From: Maridesulfovibrio ferrireducens
Lineage (GTDB): Bacteria; Desulfobacterota; Desulfovibrionia; Desulfovibrionales; Desulfovibrionaceae
DNA: 64,000 nt
Assembly (NCBI RefSeq): GCF_900101105.1
Contig: NZ_FNGA01000001.1
Coordinates: 744,001-808,000, forward strand
Direction of reading: 5' to 3'
Position 1 is the stretch's first letter. The number at the start of each line of letters is the position of its first letter. The notes beneath the pieces are model-generated. The model saw only the letters and a list, made by a program, of their open reading frames with translations. It was not told the origin of the DNA and searched no databases. The position numbers were made by a program, and so were the translations under genes. This document shows, one piece after another, positions 27,129 through 36,204 of the stretch.

Positions 27129-27164
27129 CAGGGATTGCCATAACAGGTGATCCCTTTTTTTTTG
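27129..27164 (+). terminator. Rho-independent terminator after wecB
   Basis: A short stem (AGGGAT / ATCCCT) around a 14-base loop followed by nine T residues. Confidence 0.7.
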
Positions 27165-27257
27165 AAAAGTTATCTTACCCGAGCGGTGTTTTCATGGTAT
27201 TAATCAATTTAGTTAATTTGCTTTTTCGAATGCTCTGGATTTTAGAAGGAGGATGTT

Positions 27258-27704
27258 ATGGACGATACCACTTCAGGTGCCATACATGTTGTCTGTCCCA
27301 ACTGCCGCGCTGTCAACCGTGTCTTGTCTAAGCGGTTCGGAGATCAGCCCGCATGCGGGAAGTGTGGAGGGCAGGTGCTTATTCCAAAACCAGTAGAACT
27401 GACAGCTTCAACTTTCGATAGATTCATATCAAAAACAGATTTGCCAGTGTTGGTCGATTTTTGGGCACCGTGGTGCGGTCATTGTAAGTCGATGGCTCCG
27501 GCTTTTCAAAGCGCTGCCGCAGAAATTTTCCCCAAAACTTTGACCGCTAAAGTTGATACTGAATATTCAAAAGAATTATCCGCCAAGTTCAATATACGAT
27601 CACTCCCCACTCTACTTCTTTTCAATAATGGTCGCGAACAAAAACGTATATCCGGTGCTATGACCACACAGCAGATTGTGGCGTGGGTTAAACAATCGGG
27701 GTGA
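27258..27704 (+). CDS. trxC: Thioredoxin 2 (TrxC) with N-terminal zinc ribbon
   Basis: A 148-residue protein with an N-terminal zinc ribbon (CPNC...CGKC, about 15-37) and a thioredoxin fold with active site WCGHC in DFWAPWCGHCKSMAP and the cis-Pro loop SLPTLLLF. Zinc-ribbon thioredoxins are cytoplasmic reductants induced by oxidative stress in other bacteria. A near-perfect AAGGAGG sits seven bases before the ATG. The stop is followed within 26 bases by the MscS gene. Confidence 0.92.
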   Translation: MDDTTSGAIHVVCPNCRAVNRVLSKRFGDQPACGKCGGQVLIPKPVELTASTFDRFISKTDLPVLVDFWAPWCGHCKSMAPAFQSAAAEIFPKTLTAKVDTEYSKELSAKFNIRSLPTLLLFNNGREQKRISGAMTTQQIVAWVKQSG

Positions 27705-27730
27705 CATTCTTGAAGATTTACGGAGAAAAT

Positions 27731-29407
27731 ATGATTCGTTCTGCAAAATATTTATTTCTGTCAATTCTGTTTATAGTGCTGACTCCTTCTGTTTTTTTTG
27801 CTTCCACCATGTTTCCGCTTGAACCGCCGGATACATCAAGTCCTCGGGCTACCTTAAAGAGTTTTATTCATTATACTAACGAGGTATATCTTGTTGCGTC
27901 GTCTCCTAATGAAGATTTTAAGCTTGAATTAGAGTACCTGCAGAGAGCTGCCCGTTGTTTTGATTTTAGCAAAGTTCCGCCCACTTTGCTAAGTGATGTG
28001 AGTGTAGAGTCGGTACTTAGGTTGCGCGAGATTCTTGATAGATTTGATTTGCCGGATATGAATGATGTGCCTGATAAAGAAGATGTAAAAAGTACCGGTC
28101 TTGATAAGTGGCGCATGCCGCATACAGAGATTATAATTGGTAAAGTAGTGAATTCACCAAGATCAGGGGCATTTCTTTTTACTCCTGAGACTGTACGCAG
28201 GTTGGAAGAATTTTATAATGAAATTAGATATTTACCATATGTAAAAAACGATTTAGATGTAAATTATAATGGTATTTATGAACAATATATTTATTCATCA
28301 GGCTGGATGATTCCTGATGGATTTTTAAGCGATTTGCCTGCGTGGATGAAGCGTGGATATTTTGGGCAGGCTGTTTGGCAGTGGGTAGGTATATTTTTGC
28401 TTTTGGGAGTAGGTTTATTTTTAATATGGGTGATGTGGCTGATCAATAAGCGTATGAAGTGTCGCTTTGATGGGTGTTCGTGGGAGATCGGGCGTTTGCT
28501 TTTTCCGTTTTCCGGGATGTTTATGTGTGGTTTTTTAGAGTATCTTATTGCCAGACAGGTTAATATTACAGGGCAGGTGCTTGCAGTCTTTATCATGGGA
28601 CTTGAAGCGGTCTTTTTCATTTTTTCAGGAATTGCAATAATTGTGACCGGGAATGTCGTTATACATGGAATTATCTCTTCTTCGAAAATTAACGAAGAAG
28701 CTCTTGATGCTGACGTGATTAAGCTTGTTGTAAGGCTTGTTACTTTCTGTTTGGTCTTTATTTTGTTCTATAACGCCGGTAGCTATTTCGGGGTTCCTGT
28801 TACAGCGGTATTCGCCTCAGCCGGTATAGCTGGTGTTGCAGTAGCCCTTGCCGCGCGGGAAACTTTAGCTAATTTTTTTGGTGGGGTTTCAATTTTTATG
28901 GATAGACCGTTCAGGGCGGGGGATTATATAGTTCTTGAATCGGGCGAGCGCGGTGAGGTTAAGGCTGTCGGTATGCGAAGCACCCGTTTGCTTACTCGTG
29001 ATGATATACTCATCACTATTCCTAATTCAGTTATTACTAATGTAAAAATTACAAATCAGAGCTTACCTGAACCGCATTTCAGGGTACGTATAAAGATTGG
29101 TGTCGCTTACGGTTCCGATGTGGATAAAGTTGAAGCTCTGTTACTTGAAGAGGCTCATAAAAATGCTCTGGTTGTCGATTCTCCTGCCCCTCGCGTTCGT
29201 TTTCGAGCTTTCGGAGATTCCTCATTGGAGTATGAGCTACTCTGCTGGGCTGGACATCCTCAGAACAGGGGGAGAGTCGTTCATGAAATCAGTCGTGATA
29301 TTTATAAAAAGTTTAATTCGGAAGGCATACTGATTCCTTTCCCTCAGCGGGATGTGCATTTGCATGCTACGGACTGGAATTCTTTAAAAGAAAAAGATGA
29401 AGCATAA
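27731..29407 (+). CDS. MscS-family mechanosensitive channel
   Basis: A protein of about 558 residues with a signal peptide (MIRSAKYLFLSILF, ending VFFA). An N-terminal extracytoplasmic region of about 190 residues follows, then four or five membrane helices (about 215-370). The conserved MscS pore helix and beta domain (VFASAGIAGVAVALAARETLANFFGGV then FMDRPFRAGD) and the C-terminal alpha/beta domain complete it. It likely vents solutes during hypo-osmotic shock. ATG at 27731 was chosen over an upstream GTG because GGAG lies six bases before it and it yields a clean signal peptide. Confidence 0.88.
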   Translation: MIRSAKYLFLSILFIVLTPSVFFASTMFPLEPPDTSSPRATLKSFIHYTNEVYLVASSPNEDFKLELEYLQRAARCFDFSKVPPTLLSDVSVESVLRLREILDRFDLPDMNDVPDKEDVKSTGLDKWRMPHTEIIIGKVVNSPRSGAFLFTPETVRRLEEFYNEIRYLPYVKNDLDVNYNGIYEQYIYSSGWMIPDGFLSDLPAWMKRGYFGQAVWQWVGIFLLLGVGLFLIWVMWLINKRMKCRFDGCSWEIGRLLFPFSGMFMCGFLEYLIARQVNITGQVLAVFIMGLEAVFFIFSGIAIIVTGNVVIHGIISSSKINEEALDADVIKLVVRLVTFCLVFILFYNAGSYFGVPVTAVFASAGIAGVAVALAARETLANFFGGVSIFMDRPFRAGDYIVLESGERGEVKAVGMRSTRLLTRDDILITIPNSVITNVKITNQSLPEPHFRVRIKIGVAYGSDVDKVEALLLEEAHKNALVVDSPAPRVRFRAFGDSSLEYELLCWAGHPQNRGRVVHEISRDIYKKFNSEGILIPFPQRDVHLHATDWNSLKEKDEA

Positions 29408-29410
29408 AAA

Positions 29411-29445
29411 AATAGGGACTTGCCATCTGGCAAGTCCCTTATTTA
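29411..29445. terminator. Bidirectional terminator between mscS and the KAS-III-like gene
   Basis: A perfect 12-base stem (AGGGACTTGCCA / TGGCAAGTCCCT) with a two-base loop, preceded by seven A and followed by TTATTT. It can end both converging transcripts. Confidence 0.9.
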
Positions 29446-30420
29446 TTAATATTCGATAATTGCGCCGGACCAGCTAAGTCCTATCCCGAATCCGAAGAGT
29501 AATACCTTATTTCCACGCTTAAGGACTCCCCGTTCTTCCGCTCTTTTCATGGCGATGGGGATTGAAGATGAAGTAATATTTCCCACTTCTTCAAGGTCTA
29601 TGATCAGTTTTTCTTCTGGAATAGCAAGTTTTTTACCCATTTCTTCAAGTACACGGCGGCTGGCCTGATGGAAGATGAATAGGTCAATGTCTTCCAGTGA
29701 AACCCCTGCTGATTCTGTCAGCTTTATGATTTCCGGGGGGATTGTTTTAATTGTGAACTGAAGTACTTTGTAGCCGTCCATTTGAAATTCAGGACTCGGA
29801 ATGGGAGTCTCGGGATCTTTTCCGGTTGTAACGCTTACACCTGAATTGCTACAGACAATAGATTGGTTACGGCTGCCGTCAGTTCCAAACTGAAAAACAG
29901 GGGAGACTTCAGGCTTATCAATAATGGTTGCAGAGGCTCCGTCAGAAAAGAGCAGGTAAGCTTTGTTCGTATCTGAATCGATTATTTTAGAGTAGTTATC
30001 AACCGTAACAAAGAGCACTCTTTTAGAGATATTTGCTGTTAGATAGGCGTAAGCTGTTGAAAGTCCATAACAGTATCCGCTGCAACCGAGGCTGATATCA
30101 AAACACTTGGTGGACGAAGGAAGTCCCAGTTCGTGTTGAAGACATGCGGATACGTGAGGAAGAAGATTGTCCGGAGTCTGAGTGCAAACTATCAGAGTGT
30201 CTGGAAGATCAGATTCTGTGAGGTCTTTGATTGCTTTTTCGGCTGCGTTGCGAGCCATTTGCAGAGTTGTTTCATCTTTATCTGCATGGTGAAGAAAGCG
30301 GACGCCTGTTTTAGGCAAAGAATTGCGGACGTGCCATTCGGGTTTGCTTTTATCAAGTTCAAAGCAGTCAACCGTGTTTTTCGGGATATAGTATTCTATT
30401 GTATTGATAAGGGCTGTCAT
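29446..30420 (-). CDS. 3-oxoacyl-ACP synthase III-like enzyme, solitary copy
   Basis: A 324-residue thiolase-fold condensing enzyme with the KAS III catalytic triad: Cys113 in LGCSGY, His251 in FHQAS and Asn281 in EVGNITSSS. KAS III enzymes condense an acyl starter with malonyl-ACP. The lack of the usual FabH start and its close resemblance, by eye roughly two thirds identical, to the enzyme at 49770-50738 in the glycan cluster point to a specialised acyl-building role rather than general fatty acid synthesis. It stands alone between two strong terminators, with no ACP or reductase next to it. Confidence 0.82.
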   Translation of the reverse strand: MTALINTIEYYIPKNTVDCFELDKSKPEWHVRNSLPKTGVRFLHHADKDETTLQMARNAAEKAIKDLTESDLPDTLIVCTQTPDNLLPHVSACLQHELGLPSSTKCFDISLGCSGYCYGLSTAYAYLTANISKRVLFVTVDNYSKIIDSDTNKAYLLFSDGASATIIDKPEVSPVFQFGTDGSRNQSIVCSNSGVSVTTGKDPETPIPSPEFQMDGYKVLQFTIKTIPPEIIKLTESAGVSLEDIDLFIFHQASRRVLEEMGKKLAIPEEKLIIDLEEVGNITSSSIPIAMKRAEERGVLKRGNKVLLFGFGIGLSWSGAIIEY

Positions 30421-30629
30421 TATTTTATCCGTAGTTATATTGTATTTGCCACTAACTATGTGGGAGCACGACTGTTTCTAACAGGTGCTGCGAGTGTTTA
30501 TAAAGGAGAGGAATCGAAAGATACATTCAGTGGTGTATTTAATCTCCAGCATTGCAAACACGGCTCTAATAACGATTATTCAGACAGGGCGCAAGTTAAT
30601 AAAAGTGAACATTCTGATGCTTTCCAAAA

Positions 30630-30670
30630 AAGAAAAGCCCGATGTGATACAGTCACATCGGGCTTTTTAT
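30630..30670. terminator. Bidirectional terminator
   Basis: A 13-base stem (AAGCCCGATGTGA / TCACATCGGGCTT) with a TACAG loop, A-rich on the left and TTTTTATTAATT on the right. It lies between the two minus-strand genes and ends the transcript of the gene at 30699-31289. No gene is seen in the 278 bases between those two genes; the rest holds the leader of the KAS-III-like gene. Confidence 0.85.
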
Positions 30671-30698
30671 TAATTATTATTAATATTAATATCAGTAT

Positions 30699-31289
30699 TT
30701 AGTTGTTGTCATTGATGATTTTGATGGCTTGCGGAATAAATAGACTGAATGAATCATGGAGTCCGGCCATAAGTTTACCCGCATTTTGGCCGGTATTAGC
30801 AAATTCTTTTTCTTGCTTAGAAATGTAATTTTTTGAAAAAAGCAGCTTATTGTTTTTTGTTACCATGCCGTCAAGCTGGACTTTATATTTCATTTCCATT
30901 TGTCCGGGACGGGCTATGTACACTTTGTTGGCTACTCCGGTAATGATGACGCTGTCTCCTGCATCATCCATAGTTTCGAAGTACTCAACATTGTAGCCTT
31001 GAGATTTCAGCTGGGTGTATAGTGATTTTGCCATCCATGTGCCAATGTCAATGGAAGGAATGTATCTGAACAGTTTGCTTTGCCCTATTTCTTTAATGGG
31101 TTTGCTTTCTGTAAATTTTACTACTGCGATTTTGGTTGAACAAGGAGGAGCTTCTATTTCGATAGGAGTGTAATCAAGATTTAGAATAGTATCTTTTATC
31201 TTTTTTTCAGACGCAAAGCCGGATGAGGGAATCATAAGCACTGCTGCAGCAAGGAGCAGAACAAATATAGATAGGGTCTGTTTTTTCAT
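30699..31289 (-). CDS. Exported protein of unknown function
   Basis: A 196-residue protein with a typical signal peptide (MKKQTLSIFVLLLAAAVLM, cleavage near GFASE). The mature domain has a YajG/LptE-like strand pattern (TKIAVVKFTESKP, GTWMAKSLYTQLKSQGYNVEYF, DSVIITGVANKVYIA, MKYKVQLDGMVTKN). These features resemble small periplasmic or lipoprotein beta-alpha domains, but no Cys lipobox is present and I do not name a family. It is divergent from the glycosylation locus that starts at 31498. Confidence 0.65.
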   Translation of the reverse strand: MKKQTLSIFVLLLAAAVLMIPSSGFASEKKIKDTILNLDYTPIEIEAPPCSTKIAVVKFTESKPIKEIGQSKLFRYIPSIDIGTWMAKSLYTQLKSQGYNVEYFETMDDAGDSVIITGVANKVYIARPGQMEMKYKVQLDGMVTKNNKLLFSKNYISKQEKEFANTGQNAGKLMAGLHDSFSLFIPQAIKIINDNN

Positions 31290-31343
31290 GATATCTCCTG
31301 TTATTTGTCGGATGTGAATGGAATAAAACTGGTACTATTTATA

Positions 31344-31373
31344 AGAGTAATGGAACCTTGCGCTTATTGTCAA
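31344..31373 (-). promoter_or_regulatory. Candidate promoter for the exported protein gene
   Basis: On the minus strand, a perfect TTGACA is followed after 18 bases by TACTCT, about 55 bases upstream of the start at 31289. The minus-ten match is weak. Confidence 0.4.
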
Positions 31374-31497
31374 AGTTCTTTTAGGACAGAGGGTGATTTT
31401 TGTCTGCGGGTTGACCATGAACACTCACTGGATTACTTGCAATAACAGCCGTTGATAAGCGACTACTTAAAATAAAAATTAGGGTTTATAAGAATAT

Positions 31498-33021
31498 ATG
31501 ACTGACAATCGCACGGATAAGAATTTTTCAGGATTTAGCATAAACATATTATACGTATTGAGTATCGCATTGCTGGCTGTTGCTGTGCGCGTTATGTCTT
31601 TGGAATATGTAGAGGTTGGCGGTGATTCCCTTTGTGTTTGGGAAAATGTCGTTAACCTTGTTAATTCCGGTAACTACATAGAATGGACTCATCATACCCT
31701 CAGGTGGGCCATAAATCTGCCGTTATATTTTATTCTGAAAATGTTCGGCACGACTCAGGTTAATTATTACATTCTGCCGATTCTTTATTCCACTATCAGC
31801 GCGATACTTGCTTTTTATATAGGCACAGTTCTGAAAGACAGACGGTTTGGTTTGCTCTCCGCTCTGCTTTTGATTTTATATCCCAAGATGACGACTATGG
31901 GCAGTCAGCTTTGGCCCGGTCTGTATGAAATGACCTACTTGTTAGGGTGTGTTCTTGCTCTGCTGTGCTGGCGGAAGTATGGAGGTTGGTACTTGCTTGC
32001 CCTTGCCGGAATGCTTGCCGGATGTGCATGGGGTTCCAGAGTTACGAGTATTTATTATGGTCCGGGAATTCTGGCTTTGCTTTATCTGGGCAAAAGAAGA
32101 GTGAAGCCTGTGATTATTTTTACAGCTTTTTTCTTTTTTGTTCTCGGGCTGGAATGGTTTTATTTTTACAATGCAACTGGTAACAGTCTCGGAAGGTTCG
32201 GAGTTATTACGCAGACTCATGTGACTCAGGATGAGTTGCTGGTAAGTGTCGGTCAATATCTACTTAATTTCTTGAAGCTGGTGAAGTTCAGAGGACTTCT
32301 GCCTGTAGTTTTGGCCGGATTAGGCGTAGCGGTCTGGTTGGTCAGACGGGGTGACGAGAATGAAAAGTGTATAGCAATATTGTTTCTGGGCGGTTTGTTT
32401 TTCAACGTTTATATGATTTCCAGCTTGAGTCCGCTAAAACTGGCGGCTCCGGTCGGCAGCAGGTACCTTACAGCGGGAACTCCATATTTGATTATGGTTC
32501 TTCTTTTAGGACTTAGAAAATGGCATGAGCTTTCTCCCCGTGCGGCAACTTTTTTCAAGTATGGACTGATTGTAGCTTTTGCAGCTTTTACTTTAAAAGA
32601 AGTTCCTTCGCAGAATACGTTCAGCCGTTTGCAGGAAGATGCGCAGAATGCCCGTATAATTACTGAAGAAAAGCTTCCCGTTCTTATGAGATATAATGCG
32701 TGGGCTCCTAATATTATAGAACAAAGTGTTATGGGTTTATTCGGTATTGAAAAGCGGGGACGGCTTAAGATAAACGAAGATGACAAGATGATGAAAAATG
32801 GACGCCGGATGCACATTATGCTTTTCGAGCAGCAGACGGATAAAGATTTTAAGCCTGAAACTATTAATGGATATTACTATTTTTATTCAGGGAATGAAAA
32901 GGATCTGGCTGGATCTTCACGAGTAGGTGTTTCAGATTTCAGTCGTAAGGATCACAAGTTGATAATAGTTCCGAAAGAATCATTACCACAGGGTATTTTG
33001 AAAGGGGATCCAGCAAAATGA
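31498..33021 (+). CDS. GT39/ArnT-like multi-spanning glycosyltransferase
   Basis: A 507-residue membrane protein with about ten to eleven hydrophobic segments and a soluble C-terminal tail (about 385-507). An acidic loop follows the first helix (VGGDSLCVWENV, with the Asp expected in PMT/ArnT-type transferases), and an ILYPKMTTMGSQLWPG loop follows. GT39-like enzymes transfer sugar from a polyprenyl-phosphate donor to lipid or protein on the outer face of the inner membrane. The next two genes (a GT2 enzyme that could make that donor, and GtrA, which could flip it) form a GtrABC-like set with it. It overlaps the GT2 gene by four bases. Confidence 0.7.
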   Translation: MTDNRTDKNFSGFSINILYVLSIALLAVAVRVMSLEYVEVGGDSLCVWENVVNLVNSGNYIEWTHHTLRWAINLPLYFILKMFGTTQVNYYILPILYSTISAILAFYIGTVLKDRRFGLLSALLLILYPKMTTMGSQLWPGLYEMTYLLGCVLALLCWRKYGGWYLLALAGMLAGCAWGSRVTSIYYGPGILALLYLGKRRVKPVIIFTAFFFFVLGLEWFYFYNATGNSLGRFGVITQTHVTQDELLVSVGQYLLNFLKLVKFRGLLPVVLAGLGVAVWLVRRGDENEKCIAILFLGGLFFNVYMISSLSPLKLAAPVGSRYLTAGTPYLIMVLLLGLRKWHELSPRAATFFKYGLIVAFAAFTLKEVPSQNTFSRLQEDAQNARIITEEKLPVLMRYNAWAPNIIEQSVMGLFGIEKRGRLKINEDDKMMKNGRRMHIMLFEQQTDKDFKPETINGYYYFYSGNEKDLAGSSRVGVSDFSRKDHKLIIVPKESLPQGILKGDPAK

Positions 33022-33992
33022 AGACAGCAGTTTTAATTCCATGCCTGAATGAAGAAGAAGCCATTACGAAAGTTGTTCAAGATTTTGTTGAACAATTACC
33101 GGGGTGTGTCGTATACGTATATGATAACGGTTCCACGGATAGAACCATTGAGGTTGCAAAAGCGGCCGGGGCAGTTGTCGCCTCGGAGAAAAGGCGTGGC
33201 AAGGGTAATGTGGTAAGTCGTATGTTCGCGGATGTTGATGCGGATATTTATGTGCTGGTTGATGGTGACGATACCTATGAAGCCACCGCGGCTCCGGCTA
33301 TGGTTGAAAGATTGCTAAGCAATAATCTTGATATGGTCGTGGGTATCCGTGATCATAAAGACGAGGATGAAGCGTATAGATCCGGTCATCAGACTGGAAA
33401 CGCTATTTTTAATAAGTTTCTGGGCATGATCTTTGAGAAGACTTTTACGGATATCTTTTCAGGATATCGCGTGTTTTCAAGGAGATTTGTAAAATCTTTC
33501 CCTTGTCTCAGCCGTGGATTTGAAATTGAGATGGAAATGAGCATTCATTCTATTACTGCCCGTCTGCCCGTGGAAGAAATGGCGACTACTTACGGCAAAC
33601 GACCTGAGGGGAGCCATAGCAAGCTCAATACCTACAGAGATGGAATGCGTATCTTTTTGACCATGCTGCGTCTGTTTAAACATATTTTCCCGTTTAAATT
33701 TTATGCGGGAATCGGAGCTGTTTTAGCCTTTGTTTCCCTGTCTCTGGGCATCCCTCTGGTTGGCGAGTGGTTGCTGACCGGGCTTGTTCCTAAACTGCCC
33801 ACCGCAGTGCTTGCTGCTTCTGTGGGGGTTATTGCCTGCTTGTCTGTTGCAATCGGCATTATTCTGGATTGCGTGAGCAGGGGCCACATGGAAATGAGAA
33901 GATTGGAATATTTAAATTTCACATCGCCTGCTGTAATTTGTCCTGACTATTGTGTAAAAGACTATTCTGGTGGCGGCTCCGTTGATGAATAG
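33018..33992 (+). CDS. Polyprenyl-phosphate glycosyltransferase, GT2 (DPM1/GtrB-like)
   Basis: A 324-residue enzyme. An N-terminal GT-A domain has VLIPCLNEEEAI, YDNGSTD and the metal-binding VDGDDTYEA motif, then GRP-like DIFSGYRVFSRR. Two C-terminal membrane helices (about 228-285) anchor it. It would load a sugar from a nucleotide donor onto undecaprenyl phosphate. It is translationally coupled to the preceding GT39-like gene (ATGA overlap) and its end overlaps the GtrA gene. The sugar is unknown. Confidence 0.85.
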   Translation: MKTAVLIPCLNEEEAITKVVQDFVEQLPGCVVYVYDNGSTDRTIEVAKAAGAVVASEKRRGKGNVVSRMFADVDADIYVLVDGDDTYEATAAPAMVERLLSNNLDMVVGIRDHKDEDEAYRSGHQTGNAIFNKFLGMIFEKTFTDIFSGYRVFSRRFVKSFPCLSRGFEIEMEMSIHSITARLPVEEMATTYGKRPEGSHSKLNTYRDGMRIFLTMLRLFKHIFPFKFYAGIGAVLAFVSLSLGIPLVGEWLLTGLVPKLPTAVLAASVGVIACLSVAIGIILDCVSRGHMEMRRLEYLNFTSPAVICPDYCVKDYSGGGSVDE

Positions 33993-34356
33993 CAGGTTTT
34001 TGCGGTTTTGCTGTATCGGCGGATTGGGCTTTGTCGTTGATTCCGGAATAACTTATGGACTTGTCGGGCTTGGTGTTCCGTCTCTTTACGCAAGAATACC
34101 GGCAATTTTAATAGCATTGACTGTATGTTACAGGTTTCATCACGGATTCACTTTTCGTAAAGAAGGCAAAGCGCCGTGGCGTGGCTGGTATAAGTTTTTG
34201 ATCTCGAACAGTGTCGGCAGTGTTATCAATTATGGATGTTATGCCGCAGTGTTATTAATGTGGCCTGCCGCGCCCTTGATTATTCCCCTGGCTGTAGGGT
34301 CCGTGGTAGCTTTGATTGCAAATTATGTTTTATCAGTATGTTATGTTTTTCGTTGA
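33985..34356 (+). CDS. GtrA-family membrane protein
   Basis: A protein of about 123 residues with four hydrophobic segments (about 5-25, 32-50, 68-90, 97-120), with FLRFCCIGGLGFVVDSGITYGLVG near the start and the typical YRFHHGFTFRKE loop. GtrA proteins are proposed flippases for polyprenyl-phosphate-linked sugars, matching the GT2 gene it overlaps. ATG at 33985 is given; an in-frame GTG at 33970 is possible. The 142 bases to the next gene contain nothing I recognise. Confidence 0.82.
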   Translation: MNSRFLRFCCIGGLGFVVDSGITYGLVGLGVPSLYARIPAILIALTVCYRFHHGFTFRKEGKAPWRGWYKFLISNSVGSVINYGCYAAVLLMWPAAPLIIPLAVGSVVALIANYVLSVCYVFR

Positions 34357-34498
34357 GAGAGAATTGATAGATAAGCTTGTTTTTTGAAGTAAAAGTGCAT
34401 CTGGACTTTGTTAAGAGGGTGTGCTTATTTCGAGCCTTCAAAAAAATAAACTGATTTTCTTTGAATTATTATAATTTTGAAAGTGAGCTTTTTAAATA

Positions 34499-35533
34499 GT
34501 GAAAGATATAACTGAAATTAATCCTAAGCGAATTCTGGTTTGTCAGCTCCGGCAAATTGGTGACGTTGTTTTAGCAACTCCGTCTGTTTCTTTACTGCAT
34601 AAGAAATTTCCGCAGGCAGAGATTCATGTCTACACAGAAGAAAAATGCGCTCAAGTCTTTGCAAACAATCCAGCAGTTCAACATATTTGGTCCATTAAGA
34701 AAAATGAGCTTCGCAATCCATTTAAGGCATTAGCTTTTTATAGAAAAGTGGGGATCTCCGATTATGATCTGGTTGTCGATTTTCAGCAACTTCCCAGATG
34801 TCGCTGGATGCTTTTATTTTGCAATGCTCCGGTGAAGCTTTCTTTTAAACCGCCGTGGTATAATCGGTTTTTGTATACGAATTGGCCGGAATCCATTCCC
34901 GGTGGTTATGCGGCAAAATATAAGGCCGGAGTTCTAAAGCCTCTCGGAATAGATTGGGATGACGAATGTCCGCATATTTTTGTAAGTGATAAGGAGCGTG
35001 AGGAAGCTCGCGCCTGTTTGTCTTCTCTGGGAGTAAAAGACGAGGATTCGTTGATTACTTTAGACCCTTCTCACAGACGGTACACCAGAAAATGGCCCGC
35101 TGAGCATTATGGTAAATTAATTTCTTTGGTGGCCGAAAAGCGAAAAAATTTAAAGTTTTTCATTCTGTACGGTCCGGGCGAAAAAGATGTGGCGCTTAAA
35201 GTTAAAGCTGTGTCGGGCCTTGAAGACAGGTGTGTTCTGCTCGATAAGCCCGGTTCATTGAGACTTATGGCTGCTCTCATTGAAAGAGCTGTTCTACATA
35301 TAGGAAACTGTTCCGCTCCGAGGCATTTTGCTGTAGGAGTCGGAACTCCGAGTATAACAATTCCCGGCTCATCAAGCAGTGCGTGGACTTTTCCTTCTTC
35401 TGATCACATAGAAGTTGTGCCTGACCTTGAGTGTCAGCCCTGCAGGCGTGAAAGTTGTGCCAGAGGTGATTTGGCGTGTCTTAATGATCTTGCTCCTGAA
35501 GATGTGTTTGTGAAGGTTTTGGATAAAATATAA
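34499..35533 (+). CDS. Glycosyltransferase family 9 (heptosyltransferase-like)
   Basis: A 344-residue soluble GT-B protein with the GT9 N-terminal motif (ILVCQLRQIGDVVLATPSVSLLHKKFP), VVDFQQLPR and the C-terminal donor loop (FILYGPGEKDV; HIGNCSAPRHFAVGVGTP; CQPCRRESCARGDLACLND with the Cys cluster seen in many heptosyltransferases). It adds a sugar, often heptose, to a lipid-linked core or glycan in the cytoplasm. The start is GTG. It lies inside the putative N-glycosylation locus rather than an LPS core operon. Confidence 0.82.
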   Translation: MKDITEINPKRILVCQLRQIGDVVLATPSVSLLHKKFPQAEIHVYTEEKCAQVFANNPAVQHIWSIKKNELRNPFKALAFYRKVGISDYDLVVDFQQLPRCRWMLLFCNAPVKLSFKPPWYNRFLYTNWPESIPGGYAAKYKAGVLKPLGIDWDDECPHIFVSDKEREEARACLSSLGVKDEDSLITLDPSHRRYTRKWPAEHYGKLISLVAEKRKNLKFFILYGPGEKDVALKVKAVSGLEDRCVLLDKPGSLRLMAALIERAVLHIGNCSAPRHFAVGVGTPSITIPGSSSSAWTFPSSDHIEVVPDLECQPCRRESCARGDLACLNDLAPEDVFVKVLDKI

Positions 35534-35565
35534 ATATTATAGCTGATTATAAAAACAGGGTATTT

Positions 35566-36018
35566 ATGGTTTATGATTTTTTCGTAAACAGAATTCTTAA
35601 AGGAATTTGGCATCAGCTGAAGTGGGGCGTGTACAGTTTTACTGATCCCATTTTTTATCTGTTTTTATCTTTGGGTTTCGTTGGGCTGTACGTGCCCAGC
35701 CCGGATTTACAGCTTCCCCTTGCATTGCTATTGGGTAAAGCTTTTATAGAAGAATTATTCTTCAGGTTTCTTCTTCAAGAGGGGCTTGATCGGTTCTTCC
35801 ACTATGGTTACAGATTCGGTCCTTTAAGTCTGGCGAACATTCTGGCTTCGCTTACGTTTTCATGTATGCACTTGATTAATCAGCCTTTGAATTGGGCCGT
35901 GCTTACCTTTATTCCTTCCCTTGCCTTTGGATTTATATGGCAGAGATATCGCAGTGTTGTACCCGGCACAATTATCCATTTTGCTTATAATGCATTTTTG
36001 TTTTATCAGTTCATGTAG
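35566..36018 (+). CDS. Short CPBP-family glutamic-type intramembrane protease
   Basis: A 150-residue membrane protein with about four to five hydrophobic segments. It carries the CPBP catalytic motifs: FIEELFFR (Glu62, Glu63, Arg67), LTFSCMH (His102) and HFAYN (His138, Asn142). CPBP/Abi enzymes are Glu-His intramembrane proteases. Short versions are known as partners of C-terminal sorting signals of the JDVT-CTERM and Synerg-CTERM kinds (family knowledge). Here it sits 6 kb upstream of a secreted protein with such a C-terminal signal (42008-44023), so I infer it processes that tail. It follows the GT9 gene by 32 bases. Confidence 0.8.
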   Translation: MVYDFFVNRILKGIWHQLKWGVYSFTDPIFYLFLSLGFVGLYVPSPDLQLPLALLLGKAFIEELFFRFLLQEGLDRFFHYGYRFGPLSLANILASLTFSCMHLINQPLNWAVLTFIPSLAFGFIWQRYRSVVPGTIIHFAYNAFLFYQFM

Positions 36019-36204
36019 AACTGTAATGGTAAAGATGAGTTCGCTTGACTGATTTTTGCAAGTGTAGGATGATTCTTAAGATATATATGAATGAAGCAAC
36101 TGGTTCCTCAAATCGTTTTGGGGCTTTGGATTTACATCCGAAACTTCTTTTTAAGAAAAATTATTCTTTCCGAATTTTCTTCGGTGGAGATTGTGAAGCT
36201 GAAT

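Noticed and set aside
36091-36204. Longer N-terminus for gspD
   Set aside because: It would put a hydrophobic arm ahead of the true signal peptide and has no ribosome site; the shorter start is preferred.
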